From Albidovulum sp. bin36 (GTDB lineage: Bacteria > Pseudomonadota > Alphaproteobacteria > Rhodobacterales > Rhodobacteraceae), in the NCBI GenBank assembly GCA_002238565.1, contig MPMP01000053.1, forward strand, positions 1 to 34,949: a stretch of 34,949 bases of DNA, given 5' to 3'. A program made the position numbers and the translations under genes. A model generated the notes under the pieces. That model was not told where the DNA came from and did no database searches. It saw nothing but the letters and a program-made list of their open reading frames with translations. Shown one piece after another: positions 7,212 through 16,206 of the stretch. Numbering within the stretch: position 1 is the first letter of the stretch; each line of letters opens with the position of its first letter.

Positions 7212-8087
7212 CTAGCGCGTGGGAACCGGCTCCTCGCCGCGGTAGTCGTAGAACCCTCGGTTGGTGCGCCGGCCAAGCCATCCGGCCTCGACGTATTTCG
7301 CGAGCAGGGGGCACGGCCTGTACTTGGTATCCGCGAGCCCGTCGTGCAGCGCGTTCATGATCGCCAGGCAGGCATCGAGTCCGATAAAGTCGGCCAGCTG
7401 GAACGGTCCCATGGGATGGTTGGCTCCCAATCGCATCGAATTGTCGATCGACTCGACGGTGCCGACGCCCTCGTAGAGAGCGTAGATGGCCTCATTGATC
7501 ATCGGCATGAGAATGCGATTGACCGTAAAGCCGGGAAAGTCCGCCGAGGACGCGGGAGTCTTGCCGATTTTTTCCGAAACGCCGACAAGCGCCTGGTAGG
7601 TATCCTCGGACGTGGCGATGCCGCGGACGAGTTCGACCAGCTCCATGACCGGAACGGGATTCATGAAGTGGAATCCCATGAATTTTTCCGGCCTGTCGGT
7701 TCGCGACGCCAGCCGCGTGATGGAAATCGAGGACGTGTTCGACGTCAGAATCGCGTGGGGGGGCAAATGCGGCAGCATTTCTTCGAAAATGGCCGATTTG
7801 ACGGTTTCGCTTTCGACCGCCGCCTCGATTACCAGATCGACCGCCGCGACTTCGGCAAGCGACGGCGCGACGGTGATCCTCGCGAGAGCCTCGGCTTTTT
7901 CAGCCTCCGCGATCTTGCCGCGCTCGACCTGACGGCGCAGGTTCGCGTCGATGAGAGCCAGCGCGTTGCGCACGGCTTCGTCCGAAACGTCGTGGAGCAG
8001 GACTTCGTAGCCCGATAGCGCGAACACGTGGGCTATTCCGTTCCCCATCTCGCCGGCGCCGATAACGCCTACGCGCCTTATCTCCAT
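7212..8087 (-). CDS. hbd: 3-hydroxybutyryl-CoA dehydrogenase
   Basis: This 291-residue enzyme oxidises L-3-hydroxyacyl-CoA (short chain) to acetoacetyl-CoA with NAD(P), or runs in reverse. The Rossmann motif GVIGAGEMGNGIAHVFA starts at residue 8. The catalytic dyad is His140 in GFHFMNPVPVM and probably Glu152. SNTSSISIT and the C-terminal dimerisation domain (RLGANHPMGPFQLADFIGLD) are standard. Length matches the family. It is the third gene after etfB and etfA, 43 bases beyond the etfA stop, a conserved alphaproteobacterial arrangement that links acyl-CoA oxidation to ETF electron transfer. Confidence 0.93.
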   Translation of the reverse strand: MEIRRVGVIGAGEMGNGIAHVFALSGYEVLLHDVSDEAVRNALALIDANLRRQVERGKIAEAEKAEALARITVAPSLAEVAAVDLVIEAAVESETVKSAIFEEMLPHLPPHAILTSNTSSISITRLASRTDRPEKFMGFHFMNPVPVMELVELVRGIATSEDTYQALVGVSEKIGKTPASSADFPGFTVNRILMPMINEAIYALYEGVGTVESIDNSMRLGANHPMGPFQLADFIGLDACLAIMNALHDGLADTKYRPCPLLAKYVEAGWLGRRTNRGFYDYRGEEPVPTR

Positions 8088-8130
8088 GCCTGGCTCCTCG
8101 GTGGCTGCAGGAAACGGTCGCCGATGCCGG

Positions 8131-9057
8131 TCAAAGCTTTTCGATCAGCTCCGGCACCGCTGCGAACAGGTCCGAAACCAGGCCGTAGTCCGCGACCTGG
8201 AATATCGGCGCTTCTTCGTCCTTGTTGATCGCCACGATGACCTTCGAGTCCTTCATGCCGGCCAAATGCTGGATCGCGCCGGAAATTCCGACTGCGATAT
8301 ACAGTTCGGGCGCGACGACCTTGCCCGTTTGGCCGACCTGCCAATCATTCGGCGCGTAGCCGGAATCGACTGCCGCCCTGGACGCGCCGATCGCGGCGCC
8401 AAGCTTGTCCGCCAGCCGCGAAATCAGTTCGAAATCATCCGCCGAGCCCACGCCGCGTCCGCCGGATACGACGATTCCGGCCGATGTCAGCTCGGGCCTA
8501 TCGCTGGAAGCGACCTTGTCCTCCACCCATTTGCTGCCGCCCGGCTCGGGCGAGGGCTCAAGACGCTCAACGACGGCGGAGCCGCCGGTTCCCGCCGCCG
8601 AGTACGACGCCGTGCGTATCGTGATGAACTTCTTGGCGTCGGCGGACTTTACTGTCTGAATCGCGTTCCCCGCATAGATGGGGCGCTCGAACGTCTCGCC
8701 GTCGATCACTGCGGTTATGTCGGAGATGACCATGGCGTCGGCCAGGGCCGCTGCTCTCGGCAAAATGTTCTGCGCCGAAGTGGAGGCCGGCCCCACTATA
8801 TGCTCGTAGTCGCCGGAAAGCTTGATGACCAGATCCGCGATCGCTTCCGCCATGCCGTGCCCGAATTCGGGCGAATCGGCGAGCAGGACCTTGGAGGCGC
8901 CTTCGAGTCCGGCCGCCTCGGCGGCGGCGCCTTCGCATCCGTCTCCTGCGCAAAGAATTGTGACATCGCCGAGTTCACGGGCGGCCGCGAGGGTCTTGGC
9001 GGTGAGATCCGCGGCGAGCTGATCGCCGTTGATTTCAGCTAAAAGAAGAACAGCCAT
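8131..9057 (-). CDS. etfA: Electron transfer flavoprotein, alpha subunit
   Basis: This 308-residue subunit of the FAD/AMP heterodimer passes electrons from acyl-CoA and other dehydrogenases to ETF-ubiquinone oxidoreductase. The N-terminal ETF domain begins [14 protein letters not shown] and includes [17 protein letters not shown]. The C-terminal FAD domain carries [46 protein letters not shown] and [11 protein letters not shown], all hallmark segments. The ATG at 9055-9057 shares one base with the etfB stop (TGATG), which fixes the start against a long in-frame upstream extension. Co-transcribed with etfB and hbd. Confidence 0.95.
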   Translation of the reverse strand: MAVLLLAEINGDQLAADLTAKTLAAARELGDVTILCAGDGCEGAAAEAAGLEGASKVLLADSPEFGHGMAEAIADLVIKLSGDYEHIVGPASTSAQNILPRAAALADAMVISDITAVIDGETFERPIYAGNAIQTVKSADAKKFITIRTASYSAAGTGGSAVVERLEPSPEPGGSKWVEDKVASSDRPELTSAGIVVSGGRGVGSADDFELISRLADKLGAAIGASRAAVDSGYAPNDWQVGQTGKVVAPELYIAVGISGAIQHLAGMKDSKVIVAINKDEEAPIFQVADYGLVSDLFAAVPELIEKL

Positions 9058-9818
9058 CAAATGACCTCCGCTTCGTCCTTGAGTTTCGAAATCAGTTCGT
9101 CGACGGAGCCGACGATAACACCGGCCTGCCGCGCTTCCGGCTCGACCGTTTTCAGGATGTCGAGCCTGGGGCTGGCATCGACGCCGTAGTCGCCGGGCGT
9201 CTTGACGTCCATTCGCTTGCGCTTGGCGCGCTGAATGTTCGGAAGAGACGGGTAGCGAGGCTCGTTCATTCGAAGATCCACGGTTACGATCGCCGGCAAT
9301 TCGATACGTACGACCTGAAGCCCGCCGTCCACTTCGCGGGTAACCGTCGCACGTTCGCCGTCGACCTCTATGGCCGAAGCGAATGTAGCCTGCGGCCTGC
9401 TCATGAGAGCCGCCAGCATTTGACCGGTGGCGTTCATGTCGTTGTCGATCGCCTGCTTGCCCATTAGTACCAGCCCGGGCTGCTCGTCGTCGGCGACCGC
9501 CTTGAGCAATTTGGCTACGGCAAGCGGCTCGATATCGTCGTGCGGGTCGTCCGCCGCCTGGATGAGGATCGAGCGATCCGCGCCCATCGCCATCGCAATG
9601 CGCAGAATGGTTTGGCACTGCTGCACGCCGACAGACACCGCAATGACTTCTTCGGCCTTGCCGGCCTCGCGGAGCCGAAGCGCTTCTTCGATGGCGATTT
9701 CGTCGAAGGGGTTCATCGACATCTTGACATTGGCCAAGTCAACGCCGGTACCGTCAGGACGCACCCGTACCTTGACGTTGTAGTCGATGACTCGTTTTAC
9801 CGGCACAAGAACTTTCAT
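9057..9818 (-). CDS. etfB: Electron transfer flavoprotein, beta subunit
   Basis: This 253-residue AMP-binding beta subunit of ETF begins [19 protein letters not shown] and has [16 protein letters not shown], the dehydrogenase-docking/AMP segment [18 protein letters not shown], and the family signature [27 protein letters not shown] precedes the ATG at 9816-9818. Its stop overlaps the etfA start by one base, so the two subunits are translationally coupled. In many alphaproteobacteria the cobalamin adenosyltransferase gene lies directly upstream on the same strand. Here that gene is at 13514-14086, separated by a 3.7-kb insert. Confidence 0.95.
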   Translation of the reverse strand: MKVLVPVKRVIDYNVKVRVRPDGTGVDLANVKMSMNPFDEIAIEEALRLREAGKAEEVIAVSVGVQQCQTILRIAMAMGADRSILIQAADDPHDDIEPLAVAKLLKAVADDEQPGLVLMGKQAIDNDMNATGQMLAALMSRPQATFASAIEVDGERATVTREVDGGLQVVRIELPAIVTVDLRMNEPRYPSLPNIQRAKRKRMDVKTPGDYGVDASPRLDILKTVEPEARQAGVIVGSVDELISKLKDEAEVI

Positions 9819-10981
9819 TGGGCATCTCCTGCTGGGAACCGCGCGCTGTCAGACTGATTCGCGGGCATCATGTACTTAAATCGAATCATAATTGCCACCT
9901 CGTTGAAGCCAGAAGCCAGAGTTTGCGTTGCATTCGCGCTTCGGATGAAGGAATGCTCTCCAGAACGCTATTGCTAACTGAAATGCAATATAGCGTGACC
10001 AGCAACATCGAAGAATTCCGTGTAATTCCCAAAGAGCCGACGCGAGTTGAGATTCTTGGCTGCCCGCCTCGTCGACGGGCCTAGAGGAGGCAGGGTGGTG
10101 ATGATCGGATGCGATCTTCCCGGTCGCGTCGAATTTACAGACCATGTTTCGGCGGCTTGATGCCATCGTCCAGGCTGCCGCACGAACCAATTTACTTTCG
10201 CAACCGAGCCGCCGACGCGCGAAGGCGGTGGCTTCTACAGAACATGAATCGATTGCGCCTCGCCCGCATGATTCTTGCTACGAGAAAATTGCCGCAAGGA
10301 AGGGAGAGCAAAAGGCTCTTTCACATCGGTTGCAACTGATTGTGACCGAAAGGCGTTCCAAGGCCTGCCGATTGACAATGATCATCGCTTTCCTAAATTT
10401 CGATGGTACGCAGGACTAAAACACAAATTGTCGCGGCGCGACCACCCCGCCGTTTAAAAGACATGATACCGCACCGGCAATCGCGTTCCGTGCTTGTGGC
10501 GATTCGCCGATTGACTGCCGCCAGCCACATAGCATGCACGGCGGTGGCGGGAGCGTAGGTGATTATTTATTGGCACCTTCGTGATCGATCTTAATATGTC
10601 CCAGCCGATGGCATCGATCCCGGCCTTTTTTCACGCCCGCTTGTGGCCGCACGGCAACTAAAGCCGCGCCCTTGCCCTGAAAGGGAGCGAGCCAGCAGAT
10701 CTCTGGCAGCAAAAAACCTAAATTTGTGGTACTCTGGATGTAGATCGTTAATATTTTAGCTCGCGCCGCTTATTTAGACCTGCCATTCCGCTCGACCTAG
10801 ATTACCACTTATGGATTGGACGGGCATTGATTCAAAGAATTCGCGTGGCCCTCGAAGTATTGGGGACGAAGTAGAATTTCAAAAGATCGGCTGGCCTCAT
10901 GGCAACTAAATTTGTGAATAATGCCTTTCGTTCCATTGTTGGCATAAGCGTGGTCAATAAATTGGGCGGGTGAAATAAATT

Positions 10982-11001
10982 CAATTCGAAAAGACGAATT
11001 G
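10982..11001. promoter_or_regulatory. Inverted repeat CAATTCG-N6-CGAATTG
   Basis: A perfect 7-bp inverted repeat with a 6-base spacer (AAAAGA) lies about 140 bases before the small-protein gene. It could be an operator half-site pair or a small hairpin. There is no further evidence. Confidence 0.3.
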
Positions 11002-11080
11002 TTGCACCCGGGGTCCGTTTGCAGCCAGAGCTTGACTGGCTAGCCGATGAGGTTGTCTAGTCTGGCAATCCCGAACATAA

Positions 11081-11099
11081 GAAATCGCCTGGCGATTTC
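11081..11099. promoter_or_regulatory. 19-bp palindrome, candidate operator
   Basis: GAAATCGCC (11081-11089) and GGCGATTTC (11091-11099) are perfect 9-bp inverted arms around a single T. The palindrome sits about 40 bases before the first usable start of the downstream two-gene unit, a normal place for an autoregulatory operator. The arms are too close together to form a hairpin, which favours a dimeric DNA-binding protein over a terminator. Confidence 0.45.
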
Positions 11100-11138
11100 A
11101 AACTGCATCCGCCGGCATGCGCGCGCCGCGGAAAGACA

Positions 11139-11384
11139 TTGTGTGATGCTGCAGGCATCTTTCGCAGGAAAGATGCTCAGGAACTGCTTCGCAAGGGATT
11201 AAAGCGTGGCGCAGTTAGCGAGAAGTTTGTAGACGGATGGCCCAAAAACATCTGGGCGATAACTGACGACGGAGCGGTTCTGGAGGCCCAGCGCGATGCC
11301 GTCGGCAGCTATCATGGCTATCCGTTGCCGCCAGGCGACCTGTTTCATGACGCGGTCTTCAAATTTTGGAACTTGGAACAATGA
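11139..11384 (+). CDS. Small conserved-looking protein, partner of the IrrE-like gene
   Basis: This is an 81-residue frame beginning at TTG. I do not know an experimentally described family, but the segments RKDAQELLRKGLKRG, GWPKNIWAITDDGAVLEAQ, YHGYPLPPGD and a terminal FHDAVFKFW look like a compact alpha/beta protein, and I recall similar uncharacterised proteins next to IrrE-like genes. The frame is open back to 11061 with no ATG or GTG, so the N-terminus is uncertain: either a TTG start or a truncated 5' end. Its stop overlaps the next gene's start (ATGA), implying translational coupling. A 19-bp palindrome lies just upstream. Gene order and coupling resemble a toxin-antitoxin or stress module, which is an inference. 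Confidence 0.6.
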   Translation: MCDAAGIFRRKDAQELLRKGLKRGAVSEKFVDGWPKNIWAITDDGAVLEAQRDAVGSYHGYPLPPGDLFHDAVFKFWNLEQ

Positions 11385-12709
11385 TCAGACTCAGTTTCGA
11401 TATCGACTGGCAGGCCGAGCACGCCAATGATCCTGTTCTTGATCAAACTACCGGCAATCTCCGGATCATGTTTGGTGATTTCTGCTTGACGGAGAACGTC
11501 GACACTTGGTCCGAAGTCAAGCGAAACGAGGTTCTTGTTTCTGCTTATCCCTTGGCCATTTGGTTGGCTTCGTCTTGGTGGCGCCTTCAATATGAGGTTT
11601 TGCCTGTCTGCTTTACAGCAAAGCCTCCGCAGGACTGGCGCCAAAGTCATGAGATGACGGCGGCCAACTACGGCTATGTGTGGCCGCTTGTGATGCTTTC
11701 GACTGATCGGAAGGTTATGAACGTGTGGGTCGAGCAATTCCCGTCGAATGCCGGTCATTCGGTCCGATACCTGACCAATTTCCGCACTCCTAATTCAATT
11801 CCGATGTCGTCCTTCACTCGTGCATGTTCCGAATTCATTGAGCACGTCCTAGACAGGCTGACATCCAAGGGGTGCGCCAATTCAGACTTGGAACAGCTAT
11901 GGTCTCTGATCCGCACGGACTCGAACGATCCTATTGAAACACGAAAACGAAGGATCGAGGCACAATTCGGCTTCGATCCGGAAGACTGCCCCGAACACCA
12001 CCTCGCGGAACTGCTTGCTATCGAAGACGACAAGGGCGACGACGTACTTGCAGAGCTATCTGCAGTTCGAACATGGATGAACGGCAATGATACGCGTTCG
12101 ATTCGGGATCTCTTCGAGGCGCCAGGAATTGAGGCGCAACCCGAGTTGCCAGAGTTTTCTGCTCTTCATGCGCTTGCTGTACCATGGGAGCAAGCCAAGG
12201 CAGATGCCGCCGCCTTGCGACAAGAGATCAACGCAGGCGAAACCGCGGTGTCAAATTCCATCCTTGCCGACCTGCTCGGAGTCGATCGGCAAATGCTGGA
12301 GAACCAGCAGGAATTTGGTAGCCAGCCGGTCGCGATTGCCGGCCGCATTGATGATCATCGCATCCGGTTTGTGCCGCAGAAGCGTCATCCTATAGCTCGC
12401 CGATTCGAATGGGCTCGTCTGCTTGGGGGTTATGCCGACGCTATCGTGCGGGATGGCAATTCCTGGCTCGCTTCAACGGATGCTGGAACGGCTAGGCAGA
12501 AATACCAGCGCGCCTTTGCTGCCGAGTTTCTGTGTCCGATATGTCATCTGACTGATTTTTTGGGCGGGGATTTTTCGGAGAGTAAGGTCGAAGATGCCGC
12601 GACCGCGTTCGACGTTAGTGACCGGACCGTGTGCGGCCAGTTAAAGAATAATCGCATCCTGCCGCGGCAGGACACAGATTTCGAACGCCCGTATTCGATG
12701 GTAGCCTGA
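11381..12709 (+). CDS. IrrE/ImmA-like protein lacking the HExxH zinc motif
   Basis: This 442-residue protein begins at the ATG (11381) that overlaps the preceding stop; an in-frame ATG at 11366 is less likely. The N-terminal 150 residues (LVSAYPLAIWLASSWWRLQ, YGYVWPLVMLSTD) resemble a family of uncharacterised proteins from alphaproteobacteria and actinobacteria. The C-terminal 100 residues follow the ImmA/IrrE layout: RRFEWARLLGGY where the zinc helix should be, then KYQRAFAAEFLCP (like the family's EReANrFAAELLmP), then a winged-helix-like end (AATAFDVSDRTVCGQLKNN). The HExxH residues are replaced (ARLLG), so it should not be an active metalloprotease. It may bind or regulate the upstream small protein. 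Undisrupted, unlike most genes nearby. Confidence 0.75.
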   Translation: MIRLSFDIDWQAEHANDPVLDQTTGNLRIMFGDFCLTENVDTWSEVKRNEVLVSAYPLAIWLASSWWRLQYEVLPVCFTAKPPQDWRQSHEMTAANYGYVWPLVMLSTDRKVMNVWVEQFPSNAGHSVRYLTNFRTPNSIPMSSFTRACSEFIEHVLDRLTSKGCANSDLEQLWSLIRTDSNDPIETRKRRIEAQFGFDPEDCPEHHLAELLAIEDDKGDDVLAELSAVRTWMNGNDTRSIRDLFEAPGIEAQPELPEFSALHALAVPWEQAKADAAALRQEINAGETAVSNSILADLLGVDRQMLENQQEFGSQPVAIAGRIDDHRIRFVPQKRHPIARRFEWARLLGGYADAIVRDGNSWLASTDAGTARQKYQRAFAAEFLCPICHLTDFLGGDFSESKVEDAATAFDVSDRTVCGQLKNNRILPRQDTDFERPYSMVA

Positions 12710-13513
12710 TTGATTTAAGCAGGTGCGGGAAGTACGGTGGAGTTGGCCTAGGCCACGTTGAACTCGGAACGACAATGCTGCAAGCGTTACCACTAGTCGA
12801 TTAAGAATAATTCGTGGCGATCGATGAAATCGCGAGCATTGCATCAACGCTTGGAGTGAGCGGATCACATGCCGATGCTCGGTTGCGCCTTGGCATTGAC
12901 CCAAGTTGGGGAACTTCGAATTCCCATTGGCTGCCCGACGCATATTTTTTGCGATTCGCGCGTGCCATGTGTTGATTTCAAAGGCGCTGGAGCTACCATG
13001 TTGCGGCTCTACTCGGCAAAATCCCGTTTACAGGGACAGGAAGATCAAAATCCGCCTTTATTTAGGAATTTTTCCTCTAATATCGAATCCTAAATGCCGC
13101 GAAAAAGCGCATGAAAGGCAGGGAACTCGCCTCCAGCGACCGACTCTTCAAGTCCGGGCGCGTCGACACGGCGGCAAGGTCCGCGAGATCGCCCTCTTCA
13201 ATCTCGGCACTGGATTTTCTTCGCCCATGGAGAATTGGCGCGAATTGCGCCGCCTGGAGGAGATGAAGACTGTCGTCCGCCAGAGCTTCCAGGAGCAGGA
13301 GTTGGATCCCGAACAAAATGCGGCGCCACCGAGGCCGGCTTCGCCGACCGCTATGCCCGCATCGACCGCGACCTTGCCGCGGCGGTCAAGGGCCGGAAAT
13401 TTCGCCGGAGAATAAATTTCTTTCCTTGTCGCCAGCGCGGACGGAGCGGCGTTCAGGTAGACCCTTGCAAAAAAATAGGGCCAACTGCAAGAGTCGGAGC
13501 GTTTCGGCGACCG
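12710..13513. other. 800-base degraded stretch containing a transposase scar
   Basis: Apart from the IS1634-like fragment at about 13130-13440, nothing recognisable is present. All frames are broken by stops. The stretch ends at the stop of the cobalamin adenosyltransferase gene, consistent with the right border of the material inserted between that gene and etfB. Confidence 0.45.
13130..13440 (+). pseudogene. Remnant of an IS1634-family transposase (N-terminal part)
   Basis: One plus-strand frame reads HGGKVREIALFNLG then MENWRELRRLEEM, which resembles the N-terminal region of IS1634/IS4-superfamily transposases (a VRqi.LlNLG strand followed by a W..L..RI-type helix). After roughly 13310 similarity continues in a second frame (FADRYARIDRDLAAAV). 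No DDE catalytic region remains. It is a short frameshifted scar. The family call is tentative because only about 80 residues can be compared. Confidence 0.4.
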
Positions 13514-14086
13514 CTATCGGTTCGCTCCCGGCTTCCATAGCACGTCGGCCGCTCCGTTATCGTTGGCGCACCGCGCGGCCACGAAAAACCAGTCGGACAG
13601 GCGGTTGAGGTAAATTAGCGCCGATTTGTTGACCGCTTCGGAATTTGCGAGCGCCGCCACTAGGCGCTCGGCGCGCCTCGATACTGTTCGGCAATTGTGC
13701 AAGCTGGCCGCAAGAGCGGAGCCGCCGGGGAGCACGAAGCTCCTAAGCGGCTGAAGCCTGGCGTTCATGGCGTCGATTTCGCGCTCAAGCCGCTCCGTTT
13801 GCGATTCCGCCATGCGTAGCGGCGGATGCTCTTCCGTGTCTTCGCCTTCGCCAATCGGCCTGCAAAGGTCGGCTCCCAGATCGAAGAGGTCGTTCTGAAT
13901 CGCGGACAGGAGGTCGTCGATTGTCGGCGGGGCGTGGAGTCGCGCAAGTCCGACGGCGGCATTGGTTTCATCGACCGTTCCATAGGCTTCTACTCGGATG
14001 CTGGACTTGGGAACGCGCATGCCGTTACCCAGTGCGGTCGTGCCGCCGTCTCCGCCTCTCGTGTAGATCTTGTTGAGAACCACCAT
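13514..14086 (-). CDS. Cob(I)yrinic acid a,c-diamide adenosyltransferase, PduO type
   Basis: This 190-residue enzyme transfers the 5'-deoxyadenosyl group of ATP to cob(I)alamin, making adenosylcobalamin. The N-terminal ATP loop YTRGGDGGTTALGNG, the RVEAYGTVDETNAAVG segment, the NDLFDLGADLC helix and the C-terminal YLNRLSDWFFVAARCAND signature are all intact. The gene starts 6 bases after the stop of the twin-transmembrane protein gene and is the last of the SDR / twin-TM / adenosyltransferase unit. Adenosylcobalamin would serve B12-dependent mutases; none is visible in the window. Confidence 0.93.
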   Translation of the reverse strand: MVVLNKIYTRGGDGGTTALGNGMRVPKSSIRVEAYGTVDETNAAVGLARLHAPPTIDDLLSAIQNDLFDLGADLCRPIGEGEDTEEHPPLRMAESQTERLEREIDAMNARLQPLRSFVLPGGSALAASLHNCRTVSRRAERLVAALANSEAVNKSALIYLNRLSDWFFVAARCANDNGAADVLWKPGANR

Positions 14087-14092
14087 GGCGAA

Positions 14093-14320
14093 TCAATCCC
14101 CTGCTTGGCTAAAGATAACGAATACCAGAATTAGCGCGACGGCCACCGCTTGGGCGATAATTCTCAAGCGCATGATTTTGTTCGCGTACTTCCGATTGAA
14201 TTCTCCGCCTCTCGCAAATCCGCCGATGCCGACCATGAGAATGACAAGCACCGCGAGAACGGCGATGATCACGACAAAAAACATCGGGTTGTCGACTAAT
14301 GATTCAAGCTTTTCGTTCAT
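14093..14320 (-). CDS. Twin transmembrane helix small protein (HIG1-like)
   Basis: A 75-residue membrane protein with two predicted helices: residues 13-33 (MFFVVIIAVLAVLVILMVGI) and about 51-70 (IIAQAVAVALILVFVIF). A short positively charged loop containing GEFNRKYANKIMRLR joins them, the layout of the HIG1/DUF small proteins encoded next to cobalamin adenosyltransferase in many alphaproteobacteria. Its role is not established; eukaryotic HIG1 proteins assist respiratory complexes. It lies 6 bases before the adenosyltransferase gene and 32 bases after the upstream SDR gene on the same strand. Confidence 0.88.
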   Translation of the reverse strand: MNEKLESLVDNPMFFVVIIAVLAVLVILMVGIGGFARGGEFNRKYANKIMRLRIIAQAVAVALILVFVIFSQAGD

Positions 14321-14352
14321 GGCCTTGCTAGCGGCGGGAAGCTCAACGGACT

Positions 14353-15207
14353 TTAGATTTTCAACAGGATTCTGTCCTGCGCTCCGGTCGGCAATATGCG
14401 CTTCATAAAGCCGATGACGTACGTAGGCGTGGTAACGTAGTAGCGCGGTTTCGGCGAGGGCGATTCAAGCGCCTTGACCAGCTTCGCGGTAACGGCGGAA
14501 GCGGGAAGCTCGAATTTGTCCGGCGAGGAGTCCGGATCGTAGAGGCGAGGCCGCAGCGCGCGCCGGTAGGCTTCCGTCCAGGCGGAATTCTCCCAATCGA
14601 TCCAGCGTTCGAAGTGCCGCCTGGAGTTTTCCCTGATTCTGGATGTAATCGGCCCCGGTTCAATGATGACAACTTTGATGCCGGTGCCCTGAAGCTCCAG
14701 CCTCAGCGCATCGGTTAGCCCGTTCAGCGCATGCTTGGTCGATACGTAGGCCCCTCTCATGCGCAGCGCCGAGAATCCTAGAACCGACGAGTTGTTGACG
14801 ATCCTGCCGAAGCCCTGCGCGCGCATTATAGGTATCACTCTTCTGGTCAGGTCGTGATAGCCGAACAGATTGGTTTCGAAAATCGCGCGGAGCGCGTCGC
14901 GAGGCAAGTCCTCCACAGCGCCCGGGGAAGCGTAGGCGCCGTTGTTGAACAGCGCGTCGAGCTTGCCGCCCGTTCGCCGAAGCGTTTCGTCGACCGCCGC
15001 CGCGATCGAGGATTCATCGTCGTAGTCCAGCTGGTAGCTTTCGAAGCCTTCCTTGCGCAGTCGCTCGCAATCGGCTTCCATTCTGCATGTCGCAAATACC
15101 CGCCAGCCGCGTTTTCTCATGCCGTGGGCGGCATCGTATCCGATGCCGGACGAGCAGCCGGTAATTAGCAGGCTTTTTCCATTGCCGGGAGAATCGGTGT
15201 CGGGCAT
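14353..15207 (-). CDS. Short-chain dehydrogenase/reductase
   Basis: This 284-residue classical SDR has the nucleotide-binding motif TGCSSGIG near residue 17, NNGAY in the place of NNAG, the catalytic Ser in NNSSVLGF and the YVSTK active-site pair. The C-terminal half is longer than in minimal SDRs and includes RYYVTTPTYVIGFMKRILP, typical of the DHRS7/retinol-dehydrogenase-like bacterial subgroup. The substrate is unknown. It is the first gene of the three-gene minus-strand cluster with the twin-TM protein and cobalamin adenosyltransferase, an association I recall from other alphaproteobacteria. Its start lies only about 80 bases from the IS1-type remnant, so its promoter may have been affected by that insertion. 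Confidence 0.9.
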   Translation of the reverse strand: MPDTDSPGNGKSLLITGCSSGIGYDAAHGMRKRGWRVFATCRMEADCERLRKEGFESYQLDYDDESSIAAAVDETLRRTGGKLDALFNNGAYASPGAVEDLPRDALRAIFETNLFGYHDLTRRVIPIMRAQGFGRIVNNSSVLGFSALRMRGAYVSTKHALNGLTDALRLELQGTGIKVVIIEPGPITSRIRENSRRHFERWIDWENSAWTEAYRRALRPRLYDPDSSPDKFELPASAVTAKLVKALESPSPKPRYYVTTPTYVIGFMKRILPTGAQDRILLKI

Positions 15208-15289
15208 CGGGGCTTCAAACGGTCATTCAGGGGCCAAGGCCCGATATTAAGCAGCAAATTGGCGAAGTTGCAATCATTTGCCATTGGCG

Positions 15290-16163
15290 GCTTGTAATTC
15301 GTTCCGACCTTCGGGCCAGGCTTCTTGCGCTTGGGCGCGGAGCATCGACCAAGTCGACGATCCATTCCATGTCGTGCAGCGTATTCGCCGCGCCGGCCGC
15401 CATCGCGGGGTTGCGCACAGCGTCCTGTGAATGCGCGCGAAGTTGTAGCGCAAAAAGAACAGGGCGCAAAATCGCGATTCTCCAGCTTCTTCGAAAAGTG
15501 GTTGGTCAACCGCGCGTAACGGCGCGTTCCTACGCGCATCGTCCGGATGCTGCGTTCGACGTAGTTTGTCGAGATGCCATTTGTCTTCGGCGGCTTTCGA
15601 CAATTCGGTTCCCGATCCCCATGCACTCGCTAGGGCCGCGGCGTTTTTCCTTGTCCCGGACCGTCGCCGCAGAGCTTGACGAGCTGCGCATTGTCCGCGT
15701 CGCCGCCGAAAGTTCCTTCCACGGCCTTCTGATAAGCCTTGCGGCCGTCCGTGGCCGGTTGCGCCCGAATGGCCAACTAGGCCCGCAGATCCTCCTAGAG
15801 TTCGATACCGGTCAGGACCGAATGGCCGCCGAATGCGTATGACGGGATCGCCTTGTTGCCGGCATCCAGCGCCGACAAGGTCCACGCGTCGACAGCCTCG
15901 CGAGACGCGGCCATCGCACGCTTCACGTTCATGTTTTTGCAGTAGATGAAGGTCCATATCTCGTCGTACTGGACCTTTCTCGCCATTATATCACAAGCGT
16001 GCCTGTCATGGTAATCGGCGCGGAACTCGCCCGCATCGAACAGCAGCTTCGCGACCGAGTGGATCGAATCAAATGCGACGCGGCTCATGAACCGCATGGA
16101 CATGCCTTCTACAAGCATGCTGAGGAGGATCTGAACGCGTGTCTGCTTGGGAAGTCGTCTCAT
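15290..16163 (-). pseudogene. IS1-family transposase, multiply frameshifted
   Basis: The start of an IS1-type transposase (MRRLPKQTRVQILLSMLVEG, then SVAKLLFDAGE, then VQYDEIWTFIYCKNMN) is open from 16163 to 15795. The remainder is scattered over the other frames: TDGRKAYQKAVEGTFGGDAD near 15730, STNYVERSIRTMRVGTRRYA near 15560, FLRYNFARIHRTL near 15430 and TLHDMEWIVDLVDA near 15360. Together these reproduce the whole order of the family, so the copy was full length and has since gathered at least three frameshifts. It cannot make transposase. Terminal inverted repeats were not found with confidence. Confidence 0.85.
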
Positions 16164-16206
16164 GCCCCCGGCGCAGCGACATGATTACGTTGCGCCAAGC
16201 ATAATT

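Larger units (their letters stand above)
9819..11138. other. 1.3-kb gene-poor stretch upstream of etfB
   Basis: No frame on either strand resembles a known family. The short frames at 10109-10457 (plus) and 9876-10190 (minus) have no ribosome site and look like chance. By eye the stretch is less GC-rich than the flanking operons and has many stops in all frames. It holds the etfB promoter at its left end and, at its right end, two inverted repeats listed separately. It appears to be the eroded left part of an insertion between the adenosyltransferase gene and etfB. Confidence 0.5.

Noticed and set aside
9058..9618. Long in-frame N-terminal extension of etfA through etfB
   Set aside because: The family start is MAVLLLAEI at 9057, coupled to the etfB stop; the extension is etfB read in the wrong frame.
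10109..10457. Overlapping plus-strand frames of 60-91 codons
   Set aside because: No ribosome site, no family resemblance, Arg/Ser-rich composition typical of non-coding sequence.
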